Below are positions 42,251-52,122 of a DNA stretch of 64,000 nucleotides, piece by piece. The stretch covers positions 18,752,501 to 18,816,500 of the forward strand of contig NC_051094.1 of the NCBI RefSeq assembly GCF_901709675.1. Direction: 5' to 3'. The notes beneath the pieces are model-generated. The model ran no database searches. It was not told the DNA's origin and was given only the letters and a program-made list of their open reading frames with translations. The position numbers and the translations under genes are program-made. This stretch comes from Syngnathus acus. Its lineage: Eukaryota; Chordata; Actinopteri; Syngnathiformes; Syngnathidae. Every line of letters begins with the position of its first letter. The stretch's first letter is position 1.

Positions 42251-42696
42251 TAAGCTTCTAGAAAAGGCTGCCACTCGCAAAACAGAAAAATCCAACAAGT
42301 GCGACAAGAAACAAGTCATCAAAGGCAATACACTGTAACAAAGGAAAACAACTTACTGCAGGCCAGCTAGTGAGAGGCCTAATTGTAAACAATCCGCAGC
42401 CATCCGGCTGCCAGGGCCAGGCACAGGAAAAATATCCACCCGTGCAGAGCCGATCCGCACACGCCGAGGTGCGGGAGAAGGCACAGACCTCACCGAGCGG
42501 ACGGCCGAACCTGGGACGGCCCCGACCGTGGCCATACATTGCTGTGGGCCAACTCCACATCAATAGAGAAAGGAGGAAAGAATAGTTAGGGTCAGTTAGG
42601 GTTAAAAAAAGACAACATAAGAGAAAAGAGAGAACACTGCTGGGAGGCTGCCCCTCTCACGACGGCGCCATCAAAAAAAAAAAAAAAAATAGCATG
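42251..42696. other. No gene recognised; GC-rich segment and poly-A
   Basis: A 101-codon ORF (42258-42563, minus) shows no motif. A run of about 17 A residues at 42673-42689 precedes a SINE piece (42697-42782: CCTGCCTGGGTTTCC and CTGGTTTCCTCCCACATTAC). Confidence 0.45.
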
Positions 42697-42892
42697 CCTG
42701 CCTGGGTTTCCTCAAAGTTCTCTGGTTTCCTCCCACATTACAAAACATGCATGGTCAACTGATTGACCATTCCAAATTGTCGTGGCCACTGGAATGCTGC
42801 AGGGAAGGGAAATCTAATATGTTTGTTTGTTTGTTTGTTTATTATTTTACTGGTTCTTTTATCACAAACAAGATATTTAGGTTGCATTACCT

Positions 42893-42926
42893 GACATGTT
42901 TCGGCTTGTACTTCCGCCTTCATCAG
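42893..42926 (-). ncRNA. Hammerhead ribozyme motif, consensus core
   Basis: On the minus strand: CTGATGA, stem II (AGGC ... GCC closing a GGAAGTACAA loop), GAAAC, ATGTC. This reproduces the CUGAUGA / GAAA / NUH core of type I hammerheads with a minimal stem III. Cleavage after GTC would leave the transcript starting exactly at AGGTAATGC, the beginning of the pseudo-LTR repeat. Confidence 0.7.
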
Positions 42927-42944
42927 AGTGTCACTGGTGTGGTT

Positions 42945-43540
42945 GTGACGTGTCTTTATCAGCTGATGGATGAAGGCATGGCTCACCTGTCAGATTTGAC
43001 AGGTGAGTCACGCCCTCTGCTGTCCGTTCACCTCTCCAGAATGCTGCTCCAGGTGGTAGAGCGCATGTAAACTCCCTTGTCCCTGTTGATGGTCCTCGTG
43101 CCCCGCTTGCGGATCTCAATGACCTCCCTGATCCAGCCCTGATGTTTGTTTTCTTCGGTGTGGATGACTCTGGCCTTTTCCCAGTCCATGATGTGATTTT
43201 CTTTTTTGCAGTGGTCGGTAATGGCTGACTTCTAGCGTTCCTGTTCTGCTTGTTGTTTTATTGCTCTTGTTTGTCTTGTTGCTGTCTCCTTCTCACACTC
43301 CTTCTTGTGTTCTGGTTTTCTTGTGATGAAGTTCCTCCCTGTCTCCCCGATGTATGATTTATTGCATGATTTGCATGGGATCTCGTATATAGAGTTGCAT
43401 TTATTTTCCGGGTGAATTCTGTCTTTTGGGTGAACTAGTATCTGACGGAGTGTTGTGTGTGGTTTGCTAGGTGTGTTTATGTTGTATTTGTTCATGGCTC
43501 TTTTGATGCGTTCACGTACGGCAACGTCACCATTCTGCTG
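42945..43540 (-). pseudogene. Penelope-like GIY-YIG endonuclease region
   Basis: Reads VRERIKRAMNKYNINTPSKP, TTLRQILVHPKDRIHPENK, then the GIY-YIG core SIYEIPCKSCNKSYIGETGR. A TAG after QAEQER (near 43232) truncates the frame where the other copy reads EHYKSA; the downstream codons still follow (ITDHC, STTWSSILER). Inactive copy. Confidence 0.82.
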
Positions 43541-43699
43541 GGTTCTTGTTTACGTGTTTGTTTTTTGTCAGGTAATGCAACCTAAATATCTTGTTTGTCA
43601 TAAAAGAACCAGTAAAATAATTGACAAGCGAAAACAAAAAGAACATAGTACAACTGTTTGTTTGTTTCTTTCTTTCTTTCTTGCTATTGCCTATAAGAG

Positions 43700-45230
43700 G
43701 CTGTAGAGACAGATGGCATAACTGAACAATGTTGTCAAACATTTGCCACGTGTACACACACAGGCACACACAGCCTCGGGTGGCACTAGCACCCTCAGTT
43801 TCCTAAACTGGATGATGTACCTCTGGTTAGCAACAAACGTTAATAAGGAATTGGTCAGCTCTCAAGACAAAACATGGGTGTAAGAACACAAATATTATGA
43901 ATATAGGGCGGTGCAGCTACATTCAAATCAATTTGAAAAATTCACATTTCACCACTAAATGAACATATCTGGCTTACATGCATAACTATCTACACAGTAT
44001 TATGTTGCTCCCATTGACTTTACACCTCTGGGGATGTGATGATAGAAACAAAGAAAACATAAAGATTCTGGACTTGACCTGACACCGGATACTTTGAAAA
44101 GCATCTGTTACTTTCCACCAAGGGTTAATAAGGACTTGTGATCAGGCAGGGATCAAAGCATTTTTAACCACTTCTAATTTAAACTAGAAAAAAAAGAGAT
44201 ATTGGCTGAATGCTTCCAGACTTTCCCCATAAATATAAAATATTATATTAAAGACCATGAGTAGCAGTTACTATATAGTAGGTTTTCACTGCTAAATCCT
44301 AAAGATTACTGTAGATTCTTTCTTTGCTTATATTTATGTAACTACAGTATATACCATTAATAAAAACTTTCTCAGACAATACTAAAATAGCTGGGTGCAA
44401 TTTTTTGAATGATAAAATATAGCTGTCATCCTGTGAGAAAATTTTGAATTCTACTCATCTCAGAATTGGATTATCAGCCTACATTTCCACAACTTAAACA
44501 AAACATGTCAGTGTAAAAGAAACGCTATGAACTATCACGGCCACCTCATTTTGACCTGATACTTGCCTCTTTTCAGATACACTGAATGGCATCTGTCATT
44601 TCCTGTTCATTCAGATCTGGACACTTTAGTGGGCAGCAATTGGTGTGATGGTTGGGGCAGGCTGTCTTATCTTGGAGGAGTGCTGCCTCCCCTGGGTGCC
44701 CCTTTTGCCCCACCATATGGCCTGGCCTAGCCATTCTTAGATGGGTGAGTTGGTCCATGGACCACCTGAGGCAGTAGGAGCTTTCATGATTACTGGAGAC
44801 AAGGGCCACTTGACACCAGCTTGACAGATGGTACTCCAGCACTGCTGCCCTGTCATGCTGTTGCTGCTACTCTGTGTACGTGTGTTCAAACTGGGAATCA
44901 CAATAAGGGGGAAGATGTGTCAGGGGTAGTTAAACATGATGGTGGCAGCCGGTCTTCTTGAGTCTCAAGGGCAACCATTGCCTTAGGCCATGACTGCAGG
45001 AAAATTTCATCACATGGGATTGGAAAAATAAAAAAAACAGTAAAGCGCAGAGCTTCATCATCGATTTATTTTCTTTCTTGCACATTTTTTGTTCCCTTTT
45101 TTAATGGCATTTTTACATTCAAACCTATTCAGCCCATATTTACCTGTGCTTCACAGGTGATGTAATTAAGCTGAGTTTTATTATTAAAATTATTTCCATC
45201 TGTCCGCCCGCCCGCCCTACCGTCCGCCCG
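43700..45230. other. No gene recognised
   Basis: About 1.5 kb with neither repeat termini nor a reading frame I can assign. An 89-codon minus ORF (44573-44842) has no recognised domain. It may be single-copy intergenic DNA. Confidence 0.45.
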
Positions 45231-45292
45231 TCCATCCATCCATCCATCCATCCATCCATCCATCCATCCATCCATCCATCCATCCATCCATC
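45231..45292. repeat. (CATC)n microsatellite
   Basis: About 15 CATC units, preceded by CCGCCCGCCC and followed by TTCTACCGCTATCTGGGGTC, a SINE-tail-like junction in reverse orientation. Confidence 0.93.
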
Positions 45293-45766
45293 TTCTACCG
45301 CTATCTGGGGTCAGGTCGCTGGGGCAGCACAAGCACCTGAAGAATGTTGACAAAATTAACCACAAAAATCACAGAATGTGTGTACTGATTGCATGCATTG
45401 GACACAAAAGTGTATGCAAAGTGTGTGTCCTTAGCTTCTCATGGTTGGAAACACATTTTATTATAAAGTGATCAACAAACAGCCAAATGACATGACTTTA
45501 GTTCACAGCGCAGTAACTGTTTGCACACAAATATTTTGAAGCAACAGACACTACATTTCTGTGTATATGTGACTAAAATGGTTGAAGAAATATAATACTA
45601 AATTGCTTCTAACTAAAATCATAAAGTAATGTTAAAGTACGAATAATTTCAAGCCCAGGTTTAAAACAATGCTTTTTTACATGCCTATGATTTTGGTCTT
45701 TCTAATATTTTCCATAATTTAAAGGTTTATTTCTGTCTTTAGTTAGTTTTGTAAAAGTTATTTTTT
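45293..45766. other. No gene recognised
   Basis: AT-rich DNA without domains or repeat ends that I can identify. Confidence 0.45.
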
Positions 45767-45877
45767 GGTTTTAAATATTGTAAATGATAAATGAGCTTTC
45801 ATTTGTATGGCGCTTCTCTACCTTCGGTACTCAAGGTGTTTAACAATGTTTCCTCATTCACCGACTAATGACATACG

Positions 45878-47355
45878 CAGGGCTGTGGACTCGGACTCGG
45901 GGACTCGGTCGGACTCGGTCATTTTTTTGCCGGACTCGGACTCGGTGCTGATTTTGACCGAGTCCACCGAGTCCGACAATAAAAAAAATACGTTCAATTT
46001 TATTTTCATCATGCTGCTGAGAATGCGCGTAGGAATACTGTCCACAGCCCTGCTTACGATCAAGTTTGAAAAAGAACTTGACAGCATTGAGCGCCGCCGG
46101 CGTTTGTCGGCCGCCACCTCGCCAACCGGTCAAACGCGCATGCGCGTGAGGGGAAATCCCGCAAAGGAGGAGGGACAAACAGAGCGATTGGTTTTACTGG
46201 CTTTTTAATGAATGGCGACTGTGACTACGGGGGCCCATTAGGTCCAGAAAAGCTGACAAGACGCTTGCCAAAATGGCAAGGAAGAAATGCACAGCTAAAC
46301 GAATATATGACGATGAACACGGGACGTTTTTAACAGAGTTAAAGTTGTTTTTTGTTGAACGCTATGGCAAGCCATTCTGCCTGATATGTCGGACGTCATT
46401 GGCGCATTTAAAAGCTTCAAATGGTCAGCGCCACTTCAGCTCACTTTATGCCAATATCGATAAGGACTTTGCAAAAGGGACTGAATTTCGCAAGCACAAG
46501 TTTGGAAACTTTGAAAAGTCAATAGGTACAGTTTTGACTGTCGAAAACTGGGTACAACTGGGTACAATAGGTACAGTTTTTCAAAAAAATTACGAAGCAC
46601 TCAGAGTCTCTGAGTCTCAGAGACTGTCACACTTGCATTGTTTCAACTGGCTTGGAACATTGCACGGGCTAAAAAGCCATACAATGAAGTGGAGTTCGTT
46701 AAAATATGCCTCAGTGACGTTATTGAATTTTATTTTCATCATGCTGCTGAGAATGCGCGTAGGAATACTGTCCACAGCCCTGCTTGCTTGTTATGAAGAC
46801 AAATTTAGTTGTTGCGTGCGCGCCCGCGCCTGCCTGCCTGCGTGCGTGCACGTACAAAACCCACAATGCCCCGCGCGCAGCCAAGATGGAAGAACCCGGG
46901 AGTAGCGTGAGAACAATGTTTTGCCTCTAGATTTGGGGGGGAAACGGAGCGTAAGTTACGATCAATGCGGCCACGTTGAGTTGCACTTAGGCTAATGTTT
47001 ACATTATGTACCAATGTCAAGGACGATTATGTCACCCAGCTTATATCATTGATGTGTTTCGATAGTTGTGGGGTCGTCACTAATTATTTGTGTTTAGATA
47101 AATGTCTGAGCTATAATGGTGTAATTAATGATTAAAACTTGAAAGTATCTGTTTATTGTATTCGTTTATATGTTTAATAAAGACAAAGCCATCACAAAAC
47201 TGTTGTAATTATTTAGATTTTGATCTAAATTAGCCTTGAATAAAGACTAAGCAGTCACATGAATTAACAGAAAAAATGGGCAGCCGGACTCGGACTCGTG
47301 GTCAAGAGGCCGGACTCGGACTCGGTGCAAAAATCCGACCGAGTCCACAGCCCTG
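45878..47355. mobile_element. hAT element, CAGGGCTGTGGACTCGG family, copy 2
   Basis: Same ends as 40535-41728, with a perfect 8-bp duplication GACATACG (45870-45877 and 47356-47363). Retains the transposase N-terminal exon but not the C-terminal one. Internal termini GTCCACAGCCCTG occur at 46052 and 46782, the second in a duplicated 60-bp block (TTTTATTTTCATCATGCTGC). Confidence 0.92.
46273..46512 (+). pseudogene. hAT transposase N-terminal zinc-finger exon
   Basis: ATG-initiated MARKKCTAKRIYDDEHGTFL, then FFVERYGKPFCLICRTSLAH, LKASNGQRHFSSLYANID and KGTEFRKHKFGNF: a BED/SPIN-DOC-like C2H2-type finger (CLIC...H-x-S-x-H-like) that starts GTF2IRD2/ZBED-type hAT proteins. After about residue 80 the reading degenerates and runs into duplicated terminal sequence. 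Confidence 0.75.
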
Positions 47356-47709
47356 GACATACGTAGCATAAGGAGAAACCAGTGGCTTTTTTGTTTTAAA
47401 TATTGTAAATGATAAATGAGCTTTCATTTGTATGGCGCTTCCCTACCTTAGGTACTCAAGGGGTGTTTAACACTGTTTCCTCATTCACCGACGAATGACA
47501 TAGCATAAGAAGAAACCAGTGGCGTGCTGGGACCATTTTTCAGCCCGGGAGTTTCAAATCCAACCGGTCCAATGGCAGGCGCACAGAATAATAGAATACC
47601 TCTATTATCCCTACCGCTATGTCACTTTACTCCACTATTTTAGTGCTGACAATGGGTGACTATAACAGAAAATAAAAGATTATATATTATATATGTATAT
47701 ATATATATA

Positions 47710-48304
47710 CCGTATTTATTCTAATTATCGCCCATATTCTAATAATCGCCCAGTGTGTGTTAGCGATGACATAAATAAAAAACATTGATACCTCTAATTA
47801 TCGCCCATGCTGCTAAAAATTCCCCCCAAAATTTACGTTTTCCTCCGCGACCGCATGCCGACATCATTGCGCAAGTTTAAATATGACTGATTTGACAGCA
47901 CGTCGAATGTCCCTTTTAAATTGTTTTTCTCCATAAACTATGATACAAGTACACGTCACTCCGCTACAGTGTCCTCACACAATTACGTTATCGGGGCGTG
48001 CGCTCGAACAAGACGATCGCAATAACATGGCATGCGCAACATGTGATGTGCGACGGTAACGTGTCGCATCGATGGAGCGTCAATTGACGCACCCCGCTGT
48101 TAGAGGTAGATCAAAACAGCCGCTGTTCTAGTGTTAAGAACACCAGTGAGTTCCAGGTATTGCATACTACATAAGGAAAATATACATATTATCGCCCATT
48201 TCAGTGCTCCTTGGCGATCGGACAAAAAGTGTTCTCTATTAATCGCCCACCACACCTGTTGGACATAAACTTTCTCTAATTATCGCCCTGGCCGATAATT
48301 AGAA
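47710..48304. mobile_element. MITE with CCGTATTTATTCTAATTATCGCCC end
   Basis: Left CCGTATTTATTCTAATTATC and right ...GGCCGATAATTAGAATA are inverted, with further ATTATCGCCC copies inside (47736, 48188, 48275). The extreme right end is lost where the next MITE begins. TA flanks the left end. Confidence 0.7.
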
Positions 48305-48556
48305 TACCGTTTTTTTCCATGTATAATGCACAAAATTTAACTAATTTATTGTCCTAAAATCTGGGGTGCGCATTATACATGGGTACAATTTTTTCTTTTT
48401 TTTTTTTTTTTATCCGGATATCATACGGAGGCCGCCATTACAGATGTGCTTTCTTCTCTGCTGTTCACTTCAAACACGCTCCATACGAACACAATGCTCT
48501 CATATCAGACGCTTGCTCGATCACCTGCTCGTTTGCTGTCACAATGTACCCTACAC
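48305..48556. mobile_element. Truncated MITE, same family as 26633-27447
   Basis: CCATGTATAATGCACAAAAT, CCTAAAATCTGGGGTGCGCA and TGCTGTTCACTTCAAACACG match the copy at 26.6-27.4 kb in order. It is cut on the right by a hAT element. Confidence 0.75.
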
Positions 48557-49441
48557 CAGTGGTCCCCAACCTTTTTTGCACCACGGACCGGTTACGTGTC
48601 AGAAATATTTTCGCGGACCGGCCTTTATATAAATAAATATATTTATATATTTATTATTTAAATATTTATATATATAAATAGGATGAAATAAAATGATACG
48701 ACTGGCATAAAAACAAATATAAACCACATAAAAATAAAACGTTGAATTAGTGGGAGCACCGAGCTCTTTTCTCAGAAATGAGCCGTTCCCATCTAGGCGT
48801 AATCGGAGACAATGACACCCGAAGTGGTTAAGGTTTGTCTTTAAATGCAGGATGCTTGGTCTCCATGTGCCGAAGCAGGTTTGAAGGCTTCATTGCCTCG
48901 TTAGCTAGCCTTTCGCCACATATGCGGAGTGCACTTGGCGCGTCAGAGTCACCTGTGGCGATAAATCCATATTTTAAGTAGGACTCCAGAAATGTTCTTT
49001 TAAATGCAGCTTTCCTTTTCTTAGAAGTCGTATCCTCTTCTTCTTCAGTGTCCTCATTGGACGTTTTTCCCTTTCCGAAGAAGCTTTCCAAACTTCTCTG
49101 TTTCTTGCTCATTTTTGCTTGCCTCGCGGGCTTGACTGTGGTGACATGTCACGTGACCGAGACGAGCGCCCTGTGTCAAGAGTCCTTATTTTTCAGATGC
49201 ACCGACAGATGTAATTGGGAGACATTCGCCAAATTTTTTATATTTTTCAAAATAAATTCTTACTCATTTTTGCTAGCTTTGCGGGCTCGACTGGGGAAAC
49301 ATGTCACGTGACCGGGACGAGCGTCTTAACCTGAATGAATTGATCGTCAATGAAAAAAACGATCCTGTGCGGCTCCGCGGCCCGGTACCAAGTGACCCAC
49401 GGACCGGTACCGGTCCGCGGCCCGGTGGTTGGGGACCACTG
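48557..49441. mobile_element. hAT-Charlie element, internally deleted
   Basis: Ends CAGTGGTCCCCAACC and GGTTGGGGACCACTG are perfect inverted termini of the Charlie group. The flanks do not match as an 8-bp duplication: the left is MITE and the right is LINE sequence. Two segments (TGACATGTCACGTGACCGAG and ACATGTCACGTGACCGGGAC) show an internal duplication. Confidence 0.88.
48828..49112 (-). pseudogene. Charlie-like transposase N-terminal zinc-finger exon
   Basis: MSKKQRSLESFFGKGK, an acidic run, SKKRKAAFKRTFLESYLKYG and CGERLANEAMKPSNLLRHME then TKHP: the N-terminal finger of ZBED5/SCAND3-type hAT proteins. The reading has ALRICG where a C-x2-C pair is expected, so one zinc ligand is lost. 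The catalytic domain is absent. Confidence 0.8.
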
Positions 49442-49937
49442 CTCTATAACATTACGTGTGGTGTCCCGCAGGGATCGGTGCTTGGACCAATTCTATTTAA
49501 TATTTATATGATTCCACTTGGGGACATAATACGTAAATATAACATTAGTTTTCAATGTTACGTGGATGACACTAAATCATATATGCCGTTATCGATGACA
49601 AATCTTGTAATCTTGAGGCGTGCCTTGCGGAGATCAAGCAATAGATGTCTCTCAATTTCCTTTGTCTTAACCCAGATAAAACTGAGATGTTGATAAACGG
49701 ATAAGTCGCCCCCCCCCCCAAACTATGAAAAAAAAACGCGACTTATAGTCCGAAAAATACGGTAACCTGGAGTGGCCGATTCAGCTGGAGTTTTTATTTT
49801 CTAATTTTTCTCCCAGTAGGTTTTTTTTTTAGTTTTTCCTTGCCCTCCTGGGAGTTTAAAATCAGGGGATGTTTGAGAATAATTGTCATTTTTTGAGACT
49901 TGCCTGTGATTTAGGGCTATATACATAATTATATTAT
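49442..49937 (+). pseudogene. L2/CR1-like LINE RT fragment and 3' UTR, split by a MITE piece
   Basis: 49442-49690 reads ITCGVPQGSVLGPILFNIY, DIIRKYNISFQCYVDDTKSY and is frameshifted near 49610. 49698-49764 is a MITE remnant (ACTTATAGTCCGAAAAATAC). 49765-49937 is the LINE 3' UTR (GTGGCCGATTCAGCTGG to GATTTAGGGCTATA). Same family as 6663-8015, but keeps the residues that copy lacks. Confidence 0.78.
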
Positions 49938-50595
49938 TGCCAGTCCAGGAACTTTTCTCTTTTCTGAACCCTTTTATGAACTCAAGCACATGCACAAACA
50001 GAAACTAATCACAGATTTCTGTAATTCCTCCTTGAGACCCATCGTTTTCGTGTTGAAGAAAAATAAAACATTTGCTTTTAATTTGGAAAGCAATGCTCAA
50101 GATTTTTTAAAATATTTTTTGACATAATGACAACCCATTTACTGAATCATAAATAATTTTTGTTTTGTGTCTTTTATACACTCAATTTGAAATAGTTTCC
50201 TTTTTTTGTATATGGGGATGGAAATAAAAATGTATTTCCGATTCACAAATTAATTTAAGAAATCTAAGCAATATTGCTTTTTTGTTGTTGGATTTGATCT
50301 GGAACTTTTCTGACATTTTTAATGAACTCAAGCACATGCACAAACGCAAAAGGACACGTTAGTTTCCTTTTTGCTTCCATGGTAACCTTTGCAGCGAAGT
50401 GCAGTGCATACCTTAATCATATGCACCACCCACCACTTAATGTACAGTACATGTAAATTACTTTAAAATGTCAACACCACCGACTGACTGCCATATTTTC
50501 ATGTTTTTTTCTCATAGAGCGAGTTTTTCATGTTCAATACTGAAAATACAGGTGAATATAACCTTTTGAAATGTGACTCATTCATGCCCAGCACG
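49938..50595. other. No gene; short repeated phrase
   Basis: AACTCAAGCACATGCACAAA occurs near 49979 and again near 50328. Otherwise AT-rich and unrecognised. Confidence 0.45.
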
Positions 50596-50670
50596 AACAC
50601 ACACACACACACGCACGCACGCACGCACACACGCACGCACACACACACACGCACACACACACACACACGT
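50596..50670. repeat. (CA)n/(CGCA)n microsatellite
   Basis: About 75 bp of CA repeats with CGCA interruptions. Confidence 0.95.
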
Positions 50671-50849
50671 ATAATGATATACAGTGATCCCTCGCTACTT
50701 TGCGGTTCGTTTTAGTGTTTCAGTGAACGAGAGTGAACGAATCACTTCGTTCTTTTTTTCCTTTCATATATAACTTCCACCAGTAGATGTCAGTAATGCC
50801 CATTGAAGCTGGTGCTTCCTCGCCGTAAAACAAAACGAAGAAAATCAGC

Positions 50850-51790
50850 CAATCAGCAGCGCCAGCTGGAGGAGGGACTTTACGAGTCAGTGACGTAACT
50901 TCCCGTTCACGAACGAGTCGTCAATTTATTATTATTATTTTTAATAAACATTTATGTTAAAACGTATCTAGTTTTTTATTCCTTGTTTTTATACTCTCCT
51001 ATTAAAACATAAAAATCCGACATTTGGTTAACAGCTTTATATGACAATATGTATGTATATGTGTTTTACGTTGTTATATGAGTTGGTGCCCCCCAAAATA
51101 ACAAATGTCAGCATAACGGTTTTTTTTCAGCTTTTTATTAAAACACAAACACATTCGGTATAATAACACCATCAACTACAAGCCAACAAATACAAAATTA
51201 AAACATCAATGTCGGCATAACGTGTGTCGGCTGTAAATGGTTTTAGCAGCACTGCTGTCACTCACTCGTGCAGACCAATCAGCAGCGCCAGCGAGCGTTA
51301 GATGGAGGAGGGACTTTACGAGTCAGTGACGTAACTTCCCGTTCACGAACGAGTCGTCAATTTATTATTATTATTTTTAATAAACATTTATGTTAAAACG
51401 TATCTAGTTTTTTATTCCTTGTTTTTATACTCTCCTATTAAAACATAAAAATCCGACATTTGGTTAACAGCTTTATATGACAATATGTATGTATATGTGT
51501 TTTACGTTGTTATATGAGTTGGTGCCCCCCAAAATAACAAATGTCAGCATAACGGTTTTTTTTCAGCTTTTTATTAAAACACAAACACATTCGGTATAAT
51601 AACACCATCAACTACAAGCCAACAAATACAAAATTAAAACATCAATGTCGGCATCACGTGTCGGCAGTAAATGGTTTTAGCAGCAATGCTGTCTGTCACT
51701 CACTCGTGCAGACCAATCAGCAGCGCCAGCGAGCGTTAGATGGAGGAGGGACTTTACGAGTCAGTGACGTAACTTCCCGTTCACGAACGA
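50850..51790. repeat. 437-bp tandem duplication in foldback arm
   Basis: GGAGGGACTTTACGAGTCAG occurs at 50871, 51307 and 51745, with near-identical intervening sequence (436 and 438 bp): two full units and the start of a third. Confidence 0.9.
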
Positions 51791-52108
51791 GTCGTGAATT
51801 GCATTTCCCGTTCACCAACGAATCACTCACTGAGTGAATCACTCACTGAGTGATTCGCATTTCCAGTTCATCGCGAGAACGGATCAGTAAGGGAACGAAT
51901 CCTGGCTTTCCCGTTCGCGAACGAGTCAATGAGTGAACTGCCTTCCTGTGCATCAACGGATCAGTCAGTGGACGTGTTGCGTCTCCTGGCGTGAACTATG
52001 TAAACCAGAATGTAGATTTACGATTTACTTATAGTAGGTTTTAAATAACATGTATGCATATATATGCCTAAATATTGTTATCCAATATATCGACTGCAGT
52101 TTCACTAA

Positions 52109-52122
52109 TCCAAGATGGCGGC
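52109..52122 (+). promoter_or_regulatory. YY1-type initiator overlapping the LINE start codon
   Basis: TCCAAGATGGCGGC matches the YY1 consensus AAGATGGCGGC. A YY1 site near the 5' end positions transcription initiation in mammalian L1; the same role is inferred here. The ATG is also in strong Kozak context (AAGATGG). Confidence 0.55.

Larger units (their letters stand above)
42838..43660 (-). mobile_element. Penelope-like element copy 2, with inverted pseudo-LTRs
   Basis: CAGGTAATGCAACCTAAATA followed by CTTGTTTG...AAAAGAACCAGTAAAATAAT occurs on plus at 43569 and as its reverse complement at 42838-42893, so this copy has its pseudo-LTRs in opposite orientations. Between them is the minus-strand 3' half of the gene, including the GIY-YIG domain. 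5'-truncated. Confidence 0.85.
45767..47522. repeat. Roughly 137-bp tandem duplication split by a hAT
   Basis: TTTTAAATATTGTAAATGAT...TTTGTATGGCGCTTC...CTCATTCACCGAC...AGAAACCAGTGGC occurs once before/after the hAT (45767-45877 plus 47364-47392) and again at 47393-47522. Confidence 0.75.

Noticed and set aside
42250-42563. GC-rich segment as an exon of a host gene
   Set aside because: Both strands have short ORFs but no domain, and no matched splice signals could be defended.
44573-44842. An 89-codon minus-strand ORF in otherwise unique DNA
   Set aside because: No recognised domain, no splice sites of note and no neighbouring exons.
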